Of a DNA stretch of 64,000 nucleotides, positions 44,447 through 53,902 are shown one piece after another. The DNA is from Manduca sexta (lineage: Eukaryota > Arthropoda > Insecta > Lepidoptera > Sphingidae). The stretch is from positions 13,892,920 through 13,956,919 of the forward strand of contig NC_051129.1 in NCBI RefSeq assembly GCF_014839805.1, given 5' to 3'. Below the pieces are notes generated by a model. That model had not been told where the DNA came from and searched no databases. It was given only the letters and a program-made list of their open reading frames with translations. Made by a program: the position numbers and the translations under genes. Position 1 is the stretch's first letter. Each line of letters begins with the position of its first letter.

Positions 44447-44561
44447 CGTCCAGTAAAGATTTAAAGCATTTGAATAGATCATGGGTTTCTTAGGAGAGTT
44501 AAATAAATTTTGAAGTAATTTTGTAACCAATTACGATACTGTTTTATGTCTTCCCGTCAAG

Positions 44562-44641
44562 CTACCCCACTACACTTCATAGTAAGTGGATTCTATATAG
44601 TGTCGACTCACAAGAGATACTCCTCGTCAGACGACTGTGTT
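44562..44641 (+). mobile_element. Rep-E fragment
   Basis: CCCCACTACACTTCATAGTA, AGTGGATTCTATATAGTGTC and GACTCACAAGAGATACTCCT correspond to the ACTGCACCTGATGGTAAGTG...GTCGACTGACGAGAGATGATT region. Confidence 0.5.
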
Positions 44642-44651
44642 CGGGCTGTGT

Positions 44652-44734
44652 AAAAAAAACAATATAACTTTGCCGAAACTCAAGACCTCAGCACGGCAAT
44701 CTTATCCTAATACAACTACGCCACTGAGGAGCCT
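44652..44734 (-). mobile_element. SINE-B head fragment
   Basis: AATATAACTTTGCCGAAACT, CAAGACCTCA, and ACAACTACGCCACTGAGG are the reverse of the SINE-B head and B-box region, with the B box itself degraded. Confidence 0.6.
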
Positions 44735-45038
44735 AAATTGTAAAAATGAGTATACGTTATAAGGAAAACTGCACCAAACGTGGGAAGTAGTTAAGCAGGA
44801 CACAGTGCCAGCTGCCAGCCATTTTTAATTTCGCGGTGACAGTCGAAAATTAAATACCTAAACAGAAGATTAACTGTGGTATAAATTAACAAAATTCGTC
44901 GTGAGAAATTTCCAGATCAAGATCGTTTCTAAGTACTGTTAAATAGTGTTTAGAAACTTTAACTATGTTTTACTTTAGTGAATGTTGTTTTGGATGTTAA
45001 ACAGTTATGAAATTAATTGTGATGATTTTTCTTTTGTT

Positions 45039-45430
45039 TATTTTGGGTTTGCTCAGTGTCGGCTCGGAGTCTGTGCCACATAAAACGACGGGGTAGTCCC
45101 CTATGGGATGGAAAACAAACATAAACATCACGCATTTATACTCGAAGGAGTATGTAGAGGTGCAACCAGGGCACTCACTTTTCGCCAAGTGTGCTACGTA
45201 CCATGATGTGATATCCGGCACAAATTCCAGACTCCGGGCTGATACTGAGCAGGAAAAACCAAATATAACTCTGTCCGACCAGAGATTCGAATCCAGGACC
45301 TGAGAGCGCTGCCGTACCACGCATGCAGTACAACTACGCCACCGAGGCAGCCGAGAGATGGGAACTCAAGGCGAAAAGTGGGTGCTTCATCACATCTGCC
45401 TACACTTTTGGAAATAAAGGCGTTGTATAT
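45039..45430 (+). mobile_element. SINE-B split by another SINE-B
   Basis: The left part (45039-45112) has TTGGGTTTGCTCAGTGTCGG, CTCGGAGTCTGTGCC and CCCCTATGGGATGGAA. The right part (45368-45430) resumes at the next expected block: AAGGCGAAAAGTGGGTG, ATCTGCCTACACTTTTGG, AAATAAAGGCGTTGT. The reversed SINE-B at 45116-45352 lies between them. Confidence 0.75.
45116..45352 (-). mobile_element. SINE-B, full length, nested in a SINE-B
   Basis: Reversed: CTGCCTCGGTGGCGTAGTTG, TACTGCATGCGTGGTACGGC, B box GATTCGAATCTC, CAGAGTTATATTTGG, the TCAGCCCGGAGTCTGGAATT block and a GAGTATAAATGCGTGATG end. GATGGRAAMC-like sequence at both junctions could be the target duplication. A 107-codon minus frame here is repeat-derived. 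Confidence 0.87.
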
Positions 45431-45439
45431 ATTTTATAT

Positions 45440-45543
45440 AGCAGAACAACGGGAGAAGAAAGCCTCTTTAAAATACTCTAAGAAACATTATATCCGACTA
45501 TGAAGTCTTTCTTTAGCCAAGCAAAGCCGTAAACAAAAGCTAG
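45440..45543 (+). mobile_element. Helitron 3' end, diverged
   Basis: AAGCAAAGCCGTAAACAAAAG followed by CTAG at 45540-45543 and T. About 100 bases upstream loosely match the family; no TC end identified. Confidence 0.5.
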
Positions 45544-45754
45544 TCCTAAAATCAATCTTTTCCAGATAAAAACTACTACACAACCTTACACCTATAAATC
45601 TCTTGGAAATATGAACAATATACAAAAATAACCGTGGACACGAATCAGATTTCAAATCAGCATTTCATTGTCGAAATAATTTATGATCATAATACCCTAT
45701 TTCATTTCCATATATATAATTTTCTTGTATTTTATAACTTAACAAGGTTTCCTC

Positions 45755-45921
45755 TTATGCTCAACAATATAAAACTATATACTTAATAAATATATTTATG
45801 TCTATTTGTCCAAAATAATAAAACCTAGAAAGGTCTGCTTATGCTCAAGAATGAGATATATCCATATACTGAATAAATATATTTATATCTGTTTGTCCAA
45901 AATAAATTCTAGAAAGTTCCA
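45755..45921. repeat. Direct tandem duplication, 84-bp unit
   Basis: TTATGCTCAA starts at 45755 and 45839. Both units share TAAATATATTTAT-TCT, TTTGTCCAAAATAA and CTAGAAAG in order, with about 80% identity by eye. Confidence 0.7.
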
Positions 45922-45970
45922 TATTGACTTAAATTTTGTCGCAACGTTGTATTTAAAGTTAAATTATGTA

Positions 45971-46154
45971 CAGTCAGCTACAAAAGTAGCTGCATTCAAT
46001 TTCCCTTTAAATTTTTGTGTCCGTATGAGCAATCTTTAATTCTTCACTAAAATAAACTTTATTTTAAATAAAAAAAAACAATATTCCGATTGAAGTTAAT
46101 GTATAGAAATGTTTTGCAGTTTTGAATTTGTTCAGCTACTTTAGGGGCTGACTG
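45971..46154. mobile_element. MITE with 24-bp TIRs, Tc1/mariner-like
   Basis: Left end CAGTCAGCTACAAAAGTAGC (continuing TG) and right end, reversed, CAGTCAGCCCCTAAAGTAGC (continuing TG) match except for about four positions. TA flanks both sides (45969-45970, 46155-46156), the target used by Tc1/mariner transposases. The 184-bp body is AT-rich and non-coding. The left TIR can also fold on itself (CAGCTAC/GTAGCTG). Confidence 0.8.
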
Positions 46155-46261
46155 TACCTGTATTTTTTTTAACATTATAATATATTTAACGCATAAATTG
46201 TAATAATGTAATTTATATAAACTAAAGTAAATATACATACAAAGATATATCCTTTAAACAT

Positions 46262-46292
46262 TTGCGCAGACGCAGCCGCGGACAAAAGCTAG
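46262..46292 (+). mobile_element. Helitron 3' tip
   Basis: GACGCAGCCGCGGACAAAAG then CTAG at 46289-46292. Only the tip is recognisable, but CTAGC rather than CTAGT follows. Confidence 0.5.
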
Positions 46293-46536
46293 CTAAATAT
46301 AAATGCCGTCATAATAGGCTTTAATGGGGCAATAAAATACCGCGGCGTCACCTACTAGCACGGATTATGATCTGTCTCGTTTTCAACTGAAATCAAAAGT
46401 TGTTTTTCAGATTCTCTTGATATTATATTAATTTACATATTTCGAGTTGTTTGAATTTGTTATTGATGACGGTAGTCTAGTGTTTTTTTTCATCTTTGAC
46501 GGTTTGTTATTCGTTCGATATGTATTTTATTATTTA

Positions 46537-46706
46537 CTAGCTTTTGCCTGCGGCTTCGTCCGCATGATAAAGTTTTTCTTTGATACAAAGTTAACTATAG
46601 CACAAGAGTAATATAGCTTATTTAACAAAATCAAAATCGGCTTAATAATTCCTGAAATTTGCGTGTTCAAATAAATAAACTCCTCAGCTTTATATATTAG
46701 TATAGA
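46537..46706 (-). mobile_element. Complete 170-bp non-autonomous Helitron
   Basis: In plus reading A|CTAGCTTTTGCCTGCGGCTT...TTAGTATAGA|T. On the minus strand this is TC...CTAG inserted between A and T, with the GC-rich hairpin near the 3' end. It has no coding capacity. Confidence 0.88.
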
Positions 46707-46771
46707 TTTATCAAATGGAATTATTGGCTGGTTTTTTAGTGAATATACGGACTAATGACGTAATGACTGCT

Positions 46772-46978
46772 TGGTGAAGTGACTTCACTGCACCTGATGC
46801 GAAGTGGATTGTGGTCCAGTAGAATGTCGACTGACATGAGATGATTACTTCTCGGCACAATATGCCGACCTGTTGGAATCTGATATACACAGGCTGATTC
46901 CGGTGCTCGACACCGTTATAAAATATCGTGTACAGTGGTTGCTATCTGAGTGGATATGATATATACCCTACCACCAAA
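46772..46978 (+). mobile_element. Rep-E, near full length
   Basis: GTGAAGTGACTTCACTGCAC, CTGATGCGAAGTGGA, CCAGTAGAATGTCGACTGAC, TGTTGGAATCTGATATACAC, AGGCTGATTCCGG, and AGTGGTTGCTATCTGAGTGG with the terminal ACCCTACCACCA. It begins 65 bases after a complete Helitron. Confidence 0.87.
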
Positions 46979-47092
46979 CTAACACTACCCCTATGGGATG
47001 AGAGCGTAAGGAAAAAAATATTTCCGTATTACGTTCAAACCTTGAAATCTCCATCATTTCTATCCAGTATATCAACTATCTTATCTATCTAA

Positions 47093-47356
47093 TCAGTCTG
47101 TATCCACCCACTGCTGAGTATAGGCCTCTTCTTTGTCACGCCACTCTTTTCTATCTTGTGCGAGTCGTAGCCACTGCTTCCCAGTGCACCGCGCGAGGTC
47201 ATCTGTCCATCGGGCTGGTGGTCTGCCTTTACTCCTTTGCCCGTTTCTCGGGTACCATTCGGTGGTTGTCTTGGTCCACCTGCCCTCGTCCCGTCTAGCC
47301 AAGTGTCCTGCCCATCTCCACTTCAGCTTGGTGATGCGTGTGTCGACGTATATCAA
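47093..47356 (-). pseudogene. LINE endonuclease-reverse transcriptase, C-terminal end
   Basis: An uninterrupted 87-codon frame: KLKWRWAGHLARRDEGRWTK, then a TEWYPRNGQRSKGRPPARW segment, DDLARCTGKQWLRLAQDRKE, WRDKEEAYTQQWVDTD and stop. The WAGHxxR...GRPxxRWxDD...W...EEAYxQQW order is the typical LINE ORF2 tail, probably RTE-like. The frame is intact but short, so the copy is 5' truncated. Plus frames of 78-92 codons opposite it are shadows. Confidence 0.88.
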
Positions 47357-47889
47357 CTACTACCTTTAATAATAACTAGGATAACAAACAACGAATCTTA
47401 CGTCCAAAGTCTGGAAACCATTATATCAACACAGTACACACCCTCTATTAATATTGTTCTAAAGTTTTCAACTCAAGTTTACAAGTGTTATGTGCCCTTT
47501 AGGAGTAATTACTGAGACCTAGTTTGTAATAGCTTCTGTTATTGTTGGTTGTCGGTTAGTTATTTAGTATACTTGCTTTCCAGATGGTAATTTGAAGAAT
47601 TAACTTATCTACCTATCTGTTGGAGTTATGACTAAGCCTATGAGGGGGTGGGTAGGGGATGAACTATTTCGCTGAACTTATAACATCTTATTAGATATTA
47701 AGATCGTCATTTAAAGCGTATTATTTTAAAGCAACATACACTGTGTGATCTGGATTGGAATCCAGGGCCTTATGCATATTCTAGCATCATTGATAAATAA
47801 GATGTTTGCCGCCAATGTGAAAACTTAAGTACTTACCTTTCCGTGATAATTAATCCATACCATATAGAGTTAAGCTTACATCCTTTATG
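47357..47889. other. Stretch with no recognised feature
   Basis: AT-rich, with no ORF independent of the LINE remnant. Confidence 0.45.
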
Positions 47890-48010
47890 TCATTTTAGGA
47901 AAACGTCCATCCATATGTCAAATTTTATCTAAAACCGTTCAGTGGTGTTTTAATTTACTTCTAACCATATTTGAAAATATTCACAAATTTTTGGATTTAT
48001 AATATTAAGT
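47890..48010 (-). mobile_element. Helitron-like fragment, second type
   Basis: CCATATGTCAAATTTTATCT, AAAACCGTTCAGTGGTG, TACTTCTAACCATATTTG and TTTATAATATTAAGT match the 3' portion of 32367-32660. It ends 23 bases before a palindromic MITE. Confidence 0.5.
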
Positions 48011-48033
48011 TACTATCTAAAATGAGTATAGCC

Positions 48034-48213
48034 AGGAGGGCCTATTCCGTCTACAGGGGTGAATCCGTCTTTTGGCAACTACGGACCTTCTGAACTAAGA
48101 ACCGTTTTGATAGCCTTTAAGAGAAGAGACTATTTGTGACTCTCTTACTATTATAAAAACACCCGTAATTTCAAAAAGTCGGATATGCCCTCATAGACGG
48201 AATAAAGCCCCCT
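48034..48213. mobile_element. Palindromic MITE with about 40-bp TIRs
   Basis: Left arm 48034-48073 and the reverse complement of 48174-48213 align as AGGAGGGCC-TATTCCGTCTA with AGG-GGGCTTTATTCCGTCTA, followed by a second matching part (ATCCGTCTTTT and ATCCGACTTTT). The core TATTCCGTCTA is identical. No coding capacity. No clear target duplication seen, so the superfamily is open. Confidence 0.72.
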
Positions 48214-48485
48214 AACTAAACATAAATTTAAATATAATGGGCCATTTTCGCAATGTCAACCGCGAATTGACGTATGCAACAGTATTATTTTCTATTCATT
48301 TGGTAATTTCACTTTTGTATTAAGTCCGCCCTTTGAATATTTGTCGATTAGCGATAATTTTAACAATAACCACGCCCTAAGTAACAATTATATTAGTAAA
48401 GAGTAAGATAGTAATATAACATGTAAAGATTATTTATTAAAATTAAACTATATTTTTACTGATTTTATCCCAGTTTTTATATTTT

Positions 48486-48560
48486 AATTTTCTCCCGACG
48501 TTTCGAAGACTTTGCAGCCTTCGTGGTCATGCGGCGGCCTAAGGTGCTGTTCATCCAAAA
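48486..48560 (-). repeat. GAAACGTCGGG terminal motif, copy 2
   Basis: On the minus strand: CATGACCACGAAGGCTGC, AAAGTCTTCGAAACGTCGGG. GAAGGCT and AGTCTTC can form a 7-bp stem with loop GCAA, placed directly before GAAAC-GUC. This resembles stem II and the 3' core of a hammerhead ribozyme, but the 5' core reads AUGACCAC instead of CUGAUGA. A shorter copy is at 4611. Confidence 0.55.
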
Positions 48561-49400
48561 AGTCAAAGTTACAATCCACCTACATTTTACAATTTTAATT
48601 TTTTAATTATTATTATTTTTTTTTTATTTAACTGTAGACATTCCGATCGACGCAGAACGAGCTTACAGTGTCTTGAAGTCTAAGATTATTTATTGTCAAA
48701 CACCAGATCGTTATCGCTAAGAATCGAGCTTAATTTTACCCACACGTGTCACCTGTCTTCTCTTTAAGGTATCGATCCGTGACATTGATCTATCTGCTTG
48801 GGGGTTTGATGACCTGTTGCTTTTTGTTAGTTTTCATATACCATAGTTGTGGTTCAAGGAAATATGTAGAGTGTTTAGTGGTTTTTCTTTTGTGAGAAGG
48901 TTAAGTGTGTTTTGTGAATTTTTATATCATGATTTTCTCAGAGGTAAGTAGAAATGTATCAAATAATGTGTTGGCTATATACTGGGTAATATTTGCGCTG
49001 TTTTCCAATCGGATATAATGTAATTACAAATCTTTACTGTCACTGACAAGAAAAACGAAATAACAAATCATACTTGTCAGAATTTAAATCATTATTATAT
49101 ATATAATTATTTACTACAACTTTTTTATTATTTTAGCATAAATATTATCATTCATTTAAATTTATAATTAAAAAAATATATACAAAAAGTCACATTAAAA
49201 AGTTTTTGACTCCATAAACCTTGAGAATTATTCTCAACTCCAAAGTTAATGCCAAATTTATTTATGAAGTAAATGAGGGATAAAATATGTGAGAGTTTGT
49301 TACGAGCCTTCGTTATTGAATAGGAGGGAAGAAAACCAAGAAACATGATTAATTAGATTGTAGATTATTAAAATTTACATAAGCATACATAATCTCACGC
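48561..49400. other. Stretch with no recognised gene
   Basis: A poly-T tract lies at 48601-48630, and a 64-codon minus frame at 49152-49346 has no recognisable motif. Confidence 0.45.
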
Positions 49401-49755
49401 TTTTTGTACAAATGACGAGACGAGGAAGTTATCTCTGATGGTAATGCGTTCCCATAAATACTAGAAGCCCACGCAGGGCTTTCAATTATCTAGTACTGCA
49501 GTCTGCACTGAGCTTGTCACTTACGTCCGTCTTCAATAAAACATCTTGATCTTTAACTCGATCTCGATTATTAATCAATCAAAATACGTCTTTTGTAAGT
49601 TTCAAAAATACTTTGTTCTGATTGGACCTTTTTTGAGATAGATCGTAAAAGTTATAGCGATCGACGTCATTGCAGTTTTAACCTAATTGCATTGGTTAGA
49701 TGTCCGTCATACAGATTACAATGCATACTACTGCTTAATGGCAGAAATAGACAAA
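49401..49755 (+). mobile_element. Rep-D, old, interrupted by MITE-F
   Basis: TTTTTGTACAAATGACGAGA, CGAGGAAGTTATCTCTGATG, GTAATGCGTTCCCATAAATA, TAGAAGCCCACGC and GCACTGAGCTTGTCACTTAC form a diverged Rep-D 5' half. GCATACTACTGCTTAATGGC and AGAAATAGACAAAT form part of the 3' half. A MITE-F copy fills most of the gap. Confidence 0.6.
49550..49665. mobile_element. MITE-F, inserted in Rep-D
   Basis: CTCGATCTCGATTATTAATC, AATCAAAATACGTC, TTTCAAAAATACTTTGTTCTG, quoted to its core, and ATTGGACCTTTTTTGAGAT match 28067-28202. TIR remnants CGATCTCGATT and the AGCGATCGACGT side are recognisable but eroded. Confidence 0.62.
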
Positions 49756-49911
49756 TTCTAAATCTCCTTCAATGTTGACTGAACAAGTCGTCGACGCAAA
49801 TTCTCGTGCATTGTCAACTAAACCTTTTATGGAAGGCCAAATCAAATCATTAATCTATAATTTTTCTATACGCCTTGTTTCTTTATGTTGATAAGCACAA
49901 GCACTGTAAAA

Positions 49912-50018
49912 CAAAATAAAATAAAATTATTCATCACGTAGGCGAACATAGTTGCAGGTACATGAGAATATTTAATTATTACTCAAATTAAGTCGCCTAT
50001 ATAACTACAGACATTTTA
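49912..50018 (-). mobile_element. Rep-P copy (retroelement-like 3' end)
   Basis: ATTCATCACGTAGGCGAACA, TAGTTGCAGGTACATGAGAA, TATTTAATTATTACTCAAAT and CGCCTATATAACTACAGACA recur at 58258-58383. On the minus strand the end near 49912 is A/T-rich, and the 58 kb copy has ATGAATAAAGC, so the sense is minus with a polyadenylation-like 3' end (inference). Confidence 0.72.
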
Positions 50019-50031
50019 TGTCGGAATCGAA

Positions 50032-50156
50032 ATCGGACTCCGTTCTGATGCTAAGCAGATAAACCTAATATCACTTTGCCTGATCCGGGATTCGAACCCA
50101 GGATCTCGGAGCGTTGTCGTACCGCGTAAGAAACATAACTATGTTACGGAGGCGGT
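50032..50156 (-). mobile_element. SINE-B, 5' half
   Basis: Reversed: head CCGCCTCCGTAACATAGTTA, TACGCGGTACGACAACGCTC, B box GGTTCGAATCCC, GGATCAGGCAAAGTGATATT, AGGTTTATCTGCTTAGCATC. The 3' half is missing. Confidence 0.85.
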
Positions 50157-50849
50157 TACGCGATACATTTTATAATAATTATTTTTTGGTTTTATAGGGT
50201 GAAATATCATGGACGAAATGGACTAAAATTTATAGATAATATTTATGTTAATTAAGAACATATTGACAAACAACCAACCAGAGAGATAGAAAGTGTGTGG
50301 TCAGTAAAACTAAGAACTTAAACGAATAGGAAGGAAAGATGAAGGTTTAGGAATGAATAGTTATTTCAAGGAAACGGGCGATTTTTAGTTTCCAAAAATC
50401 ATTATTTTAGATGTACTAATAGCTCGAAACGCACGCCACTCAATCTTACGTCAACACACGCATAATAATTGGTCAAAACTCGTCCCGAGCCGACATTTGA
50501 CGTTCATTCACGCGTCCGAATATGTCCCCTCGCATGGTCACCGTAATTAGCCGGCCGGCGCGGTCAACGTCCACGGGCCTTGGCATTGCGCTCGCTCGCA
50601 TAGATCAGACATGCGTAGAGGGTTGACATATTGGAAGTTGTTTTTATATTTATAAAAACTTTTTAATGTAAAAAATAGTTAAGACAATAAATAGAGGGTT
50701 TTTAATCTTTTCATATTTATTTTTAAATTATTTATTAAAAAACGAAGTTGAAACACAGACGGCACATTTGATATATAAAAGATCAAAGGTTCGAAAATTC
50801 TTACATTGCCTTTGCGGACTATTTAATGAATATCAGTGTATTCAATTAC
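50157..50849. other. Unique stretch with a GC-rich island
   Basis: About 50430-50620 is CpG-rich, with TTAGCCGGCCGGCGCGGTCA and ACGTCCACGGGCC, flanked by AT-rich DNA. No ORF. It may be regulatory (inference). Confidence 0.4.
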
Positions 50850-51088
50850 GGTCGGCAAAGTGACCCAACTGCACCCGATGGTAAATGAAGTGGGGACCAA
50901 TAGAACGTTGACTGACGAGAGATGATTACCCATCGGCAGTCGACACAATTATGCCGGCCTGTTGGAATCGAATATACACAGGCTGATCCCGGAACGCGAC
51001 ACACTTATGTGAGTCACTATGGCGGGTTTTAACACCTTGTGTATCGTGGTCGCTATCCTGGCAGATATAAAATATATCCTACCACCAG
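50850..51088 (+). mobile_element. Rep-E, full length
   Basis: GTCGGCAAAGTGACCCAACT, GCACCCGATGGTAAATGAAG, TGGGGACCAATAGAACGTTG, TCGGCAGTCGACACAATTAT, GCTGATCCCGGAACGCGACA, GGCGGGTTTTAACACCTTG, and the terminal hairpin: CGTGGTCGCTATCC, TGGCAGATATAAAATATATC, CTACCACCAG. Outer stem GTGGT/ACCAC and inner stem GATATA/TATATC with loop AAA are perfect. The 77-codon minus frame is repeat-derived. Confidence 0.94.
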
Positions 51089-51904
51089 CGAAGCGTTCGT
51101 CTAACTTATTCTTACCCGACGCGTCTACAACTTTAATCTTTGCCCCGCATCGAGCTGTCAATAAGCGATTGAAATTGGGCAATTAATGTATGGGAAATAT
51201 ATTATTATGATAGTTTTATTGCCGTGGGATAATTTACACTTCGTTGTTTGTTTTGCTTACGTCATGCTAGCATATTTCGTAGATGCAACTTTTTTGTTCG
51301 ATCGATGATTGGTCGGTGTGGTAATGCGTTTATGATACCTATTTTGTAATTAACAGTGTATTCTAAAAGGATAAGCCTGTAATCGAAAATGCTAGTATAT
51401 TAGAGGTAACTGTATGTGTTTACATTCGATTTTTAGTTAGATTTTTTTAAAGATTTAATCTCTTTTATACGTACAGCTATATCTAAGTGCATTAAACTAT
51501 TTTGAATTGTTTGATATAAATAACTATGTTCACTATTTTTATAAGGCATACGGCAGCAAACGCGATTATATAACATGATTAAGGGCGCCATTGATTTTTT
51601 AAAACATAGAAGTAGACTATGTCCTGACAACCCTACTCCTATTTAATTTTAAATATACTGCATTGCCTTAAAAAAATCTCTATTGCGTAATATTTTTAAG
51701 TCCATTATTGTTCGCCACTCTGTACCAAAATCAGTTGTATAAGAACATTACTTATTGAAATTATAAATTTTATGATTCATTACTTGTGATACAATTTGTT
51801 TTTTTTCTTAGTATGTAAAATTGCGTGTATTGGTCATAGCTATTTTTAGATTATGGGCCATAGGCTATCTAAATGAACTAACCATTTCGTGAAATGATCT
51901 TTCA
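51089..51904. other. Stretch with no recognised gene
   Basis: AT-rich; a 65-codon minus frame at 51433-51630 has no known motif. Confidence 0.45.
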
Positions 51905-52165
51905 TTCTTTTATTTATTGCATCCAAAGGTAGAAGAGTTAACGGCTCACTTGATGGTAAGTGGTTGAAATTGACAATAAATATTTCCAACTCCCTATCTT
52001 TCTATTTGATTAATTTCGTTGCGGGATGATAAATTAGTTTTCCCTGAGACTCGCCGAGCTTCACGTGTGTCATAAAACGCGTGCCACTGCTGATCCTGGC
52101 TTACAGGAGTAGTAGTGATGAGTGTGAGGGCGGGAAAGTCTCTGGTAGGTGGTCTCCGTCGATGA
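51905..52165 (+). mobile_element. Rep-G, longest copy
   Basis: Head CATTCTTTTATTTATTGCAT, then GCTCACTTGATGGTAAGTGG, the motif shared with D and E. The body has CTATTTGATTAATTTCGTTG, GGGATGATAAATTAGTTTTC, CCACTGCTGATCCTGG, TTACAGGAGTAGTAGTG and GAGGGCGGGAAAGTCTC. Compare 14101-14304 and 2752-2945 (both reversed). No D/E-type terminal hairpin was seen. The 96-codon minus frame here is repeat-derived. Confidence 0.8.
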
Positions 52166-52286
52166 CTGAGGCATAGCCAATCGTGTGATTGCCATGAACA
52201 ACATTGTTTAGTTATCGTTTGAAGGATATCATAGCCCGAAGGAAACAAAAATACGTTTATATTGTAACTCTTTAGAGGTCTCATTT

Positions 52287-52352
52287 GGACCTCAAATCAA
52301 ATCTCAAAGCGCTGCCGTGCATGCAGTCCAAATTATGCCACCGAGGCAGTCC
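52287..52352 (-). mobile_element. SINE-B head fragment
   Basis: Reversed: GGACTGCCTCGGTGGCATAA, TTTGGACTGCATGCACGGC, AGCGCTTTGAGATTTG. It stops in the B-box region. Confidence 0.72.
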
Positions 52353-52740
52353 AATTAAACAGTCGGAGAAAAAATATTATATGAAACGAAAATAAGCCTC
52401 CATATTCAAACACTAGCTTTTGCTCGCGGCTCCGCCCGCGTTATAAAGTTTTTCAGGCTAAAGTTTTCCGTTATAAAAATAATAGTTTCCCGGGAGCCTA
52501 TGTTCTTCCCAGGGTCTTAAACTGTCTCCGTACCAAATTTCATCTTAATACGTTGGGTAGTTTTTGAGTTTAACACGTTAAGGCAGACAGATGCAGCGGG
52601 GGACTTTGTTATATTATTTAGAACTTTTTAAGTGAAACAATCCCGTCATACATAATTGTTGCATAACTTTAACCGTTTACGCAGCGCAGGCAACGGAAGC
52701 TCTCAAAACTCATAATTTTCCCCGTTTTTGCAACATGTTT

Positions 52741-53472
52741 CATTACTGCTCCGCTCCTATTGGTTATAGCATGATGATATATAGCCTATAGCACTCCAGG
52801 AACAAAGGGCTATCCAACACAAAAGATTTTTCAGTTCAAACCGGTAGTTCCTGAGATTAGCCATTACTGCTCCGCTCCTATTGGTCATAGCGTGATGATA
52901 TATAGCTTATAGCGGTACACAAATAAAGGGCTATCCAACACAAAACGAATTTTTCAGTTGAAACCGGTAGTTCCTGAGATTAGCCATTACTGCTCCGCTC
53001 CTATTGGTCATAGCGTGATGATATATAACTTTGAGCACTCCACAAACAAAGGACTATTCAACACAAAAATATTTTTCAGTTCGAATCGGTAGTTTCTGAG
53101 ATTAGCCATTACTGCTCCGCTCCTATTGAATATAGCGTGATGATATATAGCCTATAGCTCTCCACGAACAAAGGGCTATCCAACGCAAAAGAATTTTTCA
53201 GTTTGGACCGGTAGTTCCTGAGATTAGCCATTACTGCCCCGCTCCTATTGGGTATAGCGTGATGATATATAGCCTATAGCACTCCACGAATAAAGGGCTA
53301 TCCAACGCAAAAAGAATTCTTCAGTTTGGACCGGTAGTTCCTGAGATTAGCCATTACTGCCCCGCTCCTATTGGGTATAGCGTGATGATATATAGCCTAT
53401 AGCACTCCACGAACAAAGGGCTATCCAACGCAAAAGAATTTTTCAGTTTGGACCGGTAGTTCCTGAGATTAG
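52741..53472. repeat. Six tandem 121-123-bp units inside the Helitron
   Basis: Units start at 52741, 52862, 52985, 53107, 53229 and 53352 with CATTACTGCYCCGCTCCTAT and end TAGTTCCTGAGATTAG or close to it. Units 5 and 6 are nearly identical, which points to recent expansion there. A single unit, without expansion, is seen in the related element at 62025-62174. Confidence 0.95.
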
Positions 53473-53478
53473 CGCGTT

Positions 53479-53550
53479 CAAACAAACAAACAAACAAACA
53501 AACAAACAAACAAACAAACAAACAAACAAACAAACAAACAAACAAACAAA
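53479..53550. repeat. (CAAA)18 microsatellite
   Basis: Eighteen perfect CAAA units in 72 bases within the 5' part (minus sense) of the Helitron. The reversed frame gives a spurious FVCL-repeat peptide. Related copies have two to four units. Confidence 0.97.
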
Positions 53551-53577
53551 CTCTTCAGCTTTATATAATAGTATAGA

Positions 53578-53902
53578 TTCTACGTTACCAATCCCATTAT
53601 TCTCAGTCGGCACTTCAATAGTTCTTGACTTTAATGCAGTTTCGATATGACGTCACCGTTTAATGTTATACGCAGGTGCAGAAACCCGTCGCTAATAGCA
53701 GTATCGACCTACATTCTTGCGTTATCGGTGCTGAAAGTTATATGTGGTTTACTGAATTGTTATGAATTTATATAGTAGGTGCTGTACACTTCCCGCTCTG
53801 TTCGAAGGATAAAACAGAGTATATTATTACTTATTGTTATTCAATTCAAACTGTTTGCACCAATTACATAAATAAAATACAAAACAATTACTCAACATAT
53901 AA
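53578..53902. other. Stretch with no recognised feature
   Basis: Unique AT-rich DNA between a Helitron and a SINE-A; no ORF. Confidence 0.45.

Larger units (their letters stand above)
52413..53577 (-). mobile_element. Complete 1165-bp non-autonomous Helitron with internal arrays
   Basis: In plus reading A|CTAGCTTTTGCTCGCGGCTC...ATAGTATAGA|T, so the minus strand is TC...CTAG between A and T with the GC-rich hairpin near the 3' end. The interior holds TTTCCCGGGAGCCTATG-type sequence, six tandem 121-123-bp units (52741-53472) and (CAAA)18. It encodes no helicase. Elements of about 170 bp at 46537 and 10737 share both ends. Confidence 0.9.

Noticed and set aside
44997..45320. 107-codon minus-strand ORF
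   Set aside because: Most of it is the nested SINE-B.
51994..52284. 96-codon minus-strand ORF
   Set aside because: Translation of a Rep-G copy, also present as non-coding repeat at 14101 and 2752.
53354..53545. Minus-strand ORF with repeated FVCL residues
   Set aside because: It is the translation of the (CAAA)18 microsatellite and the last 122-bp Helitron unit.
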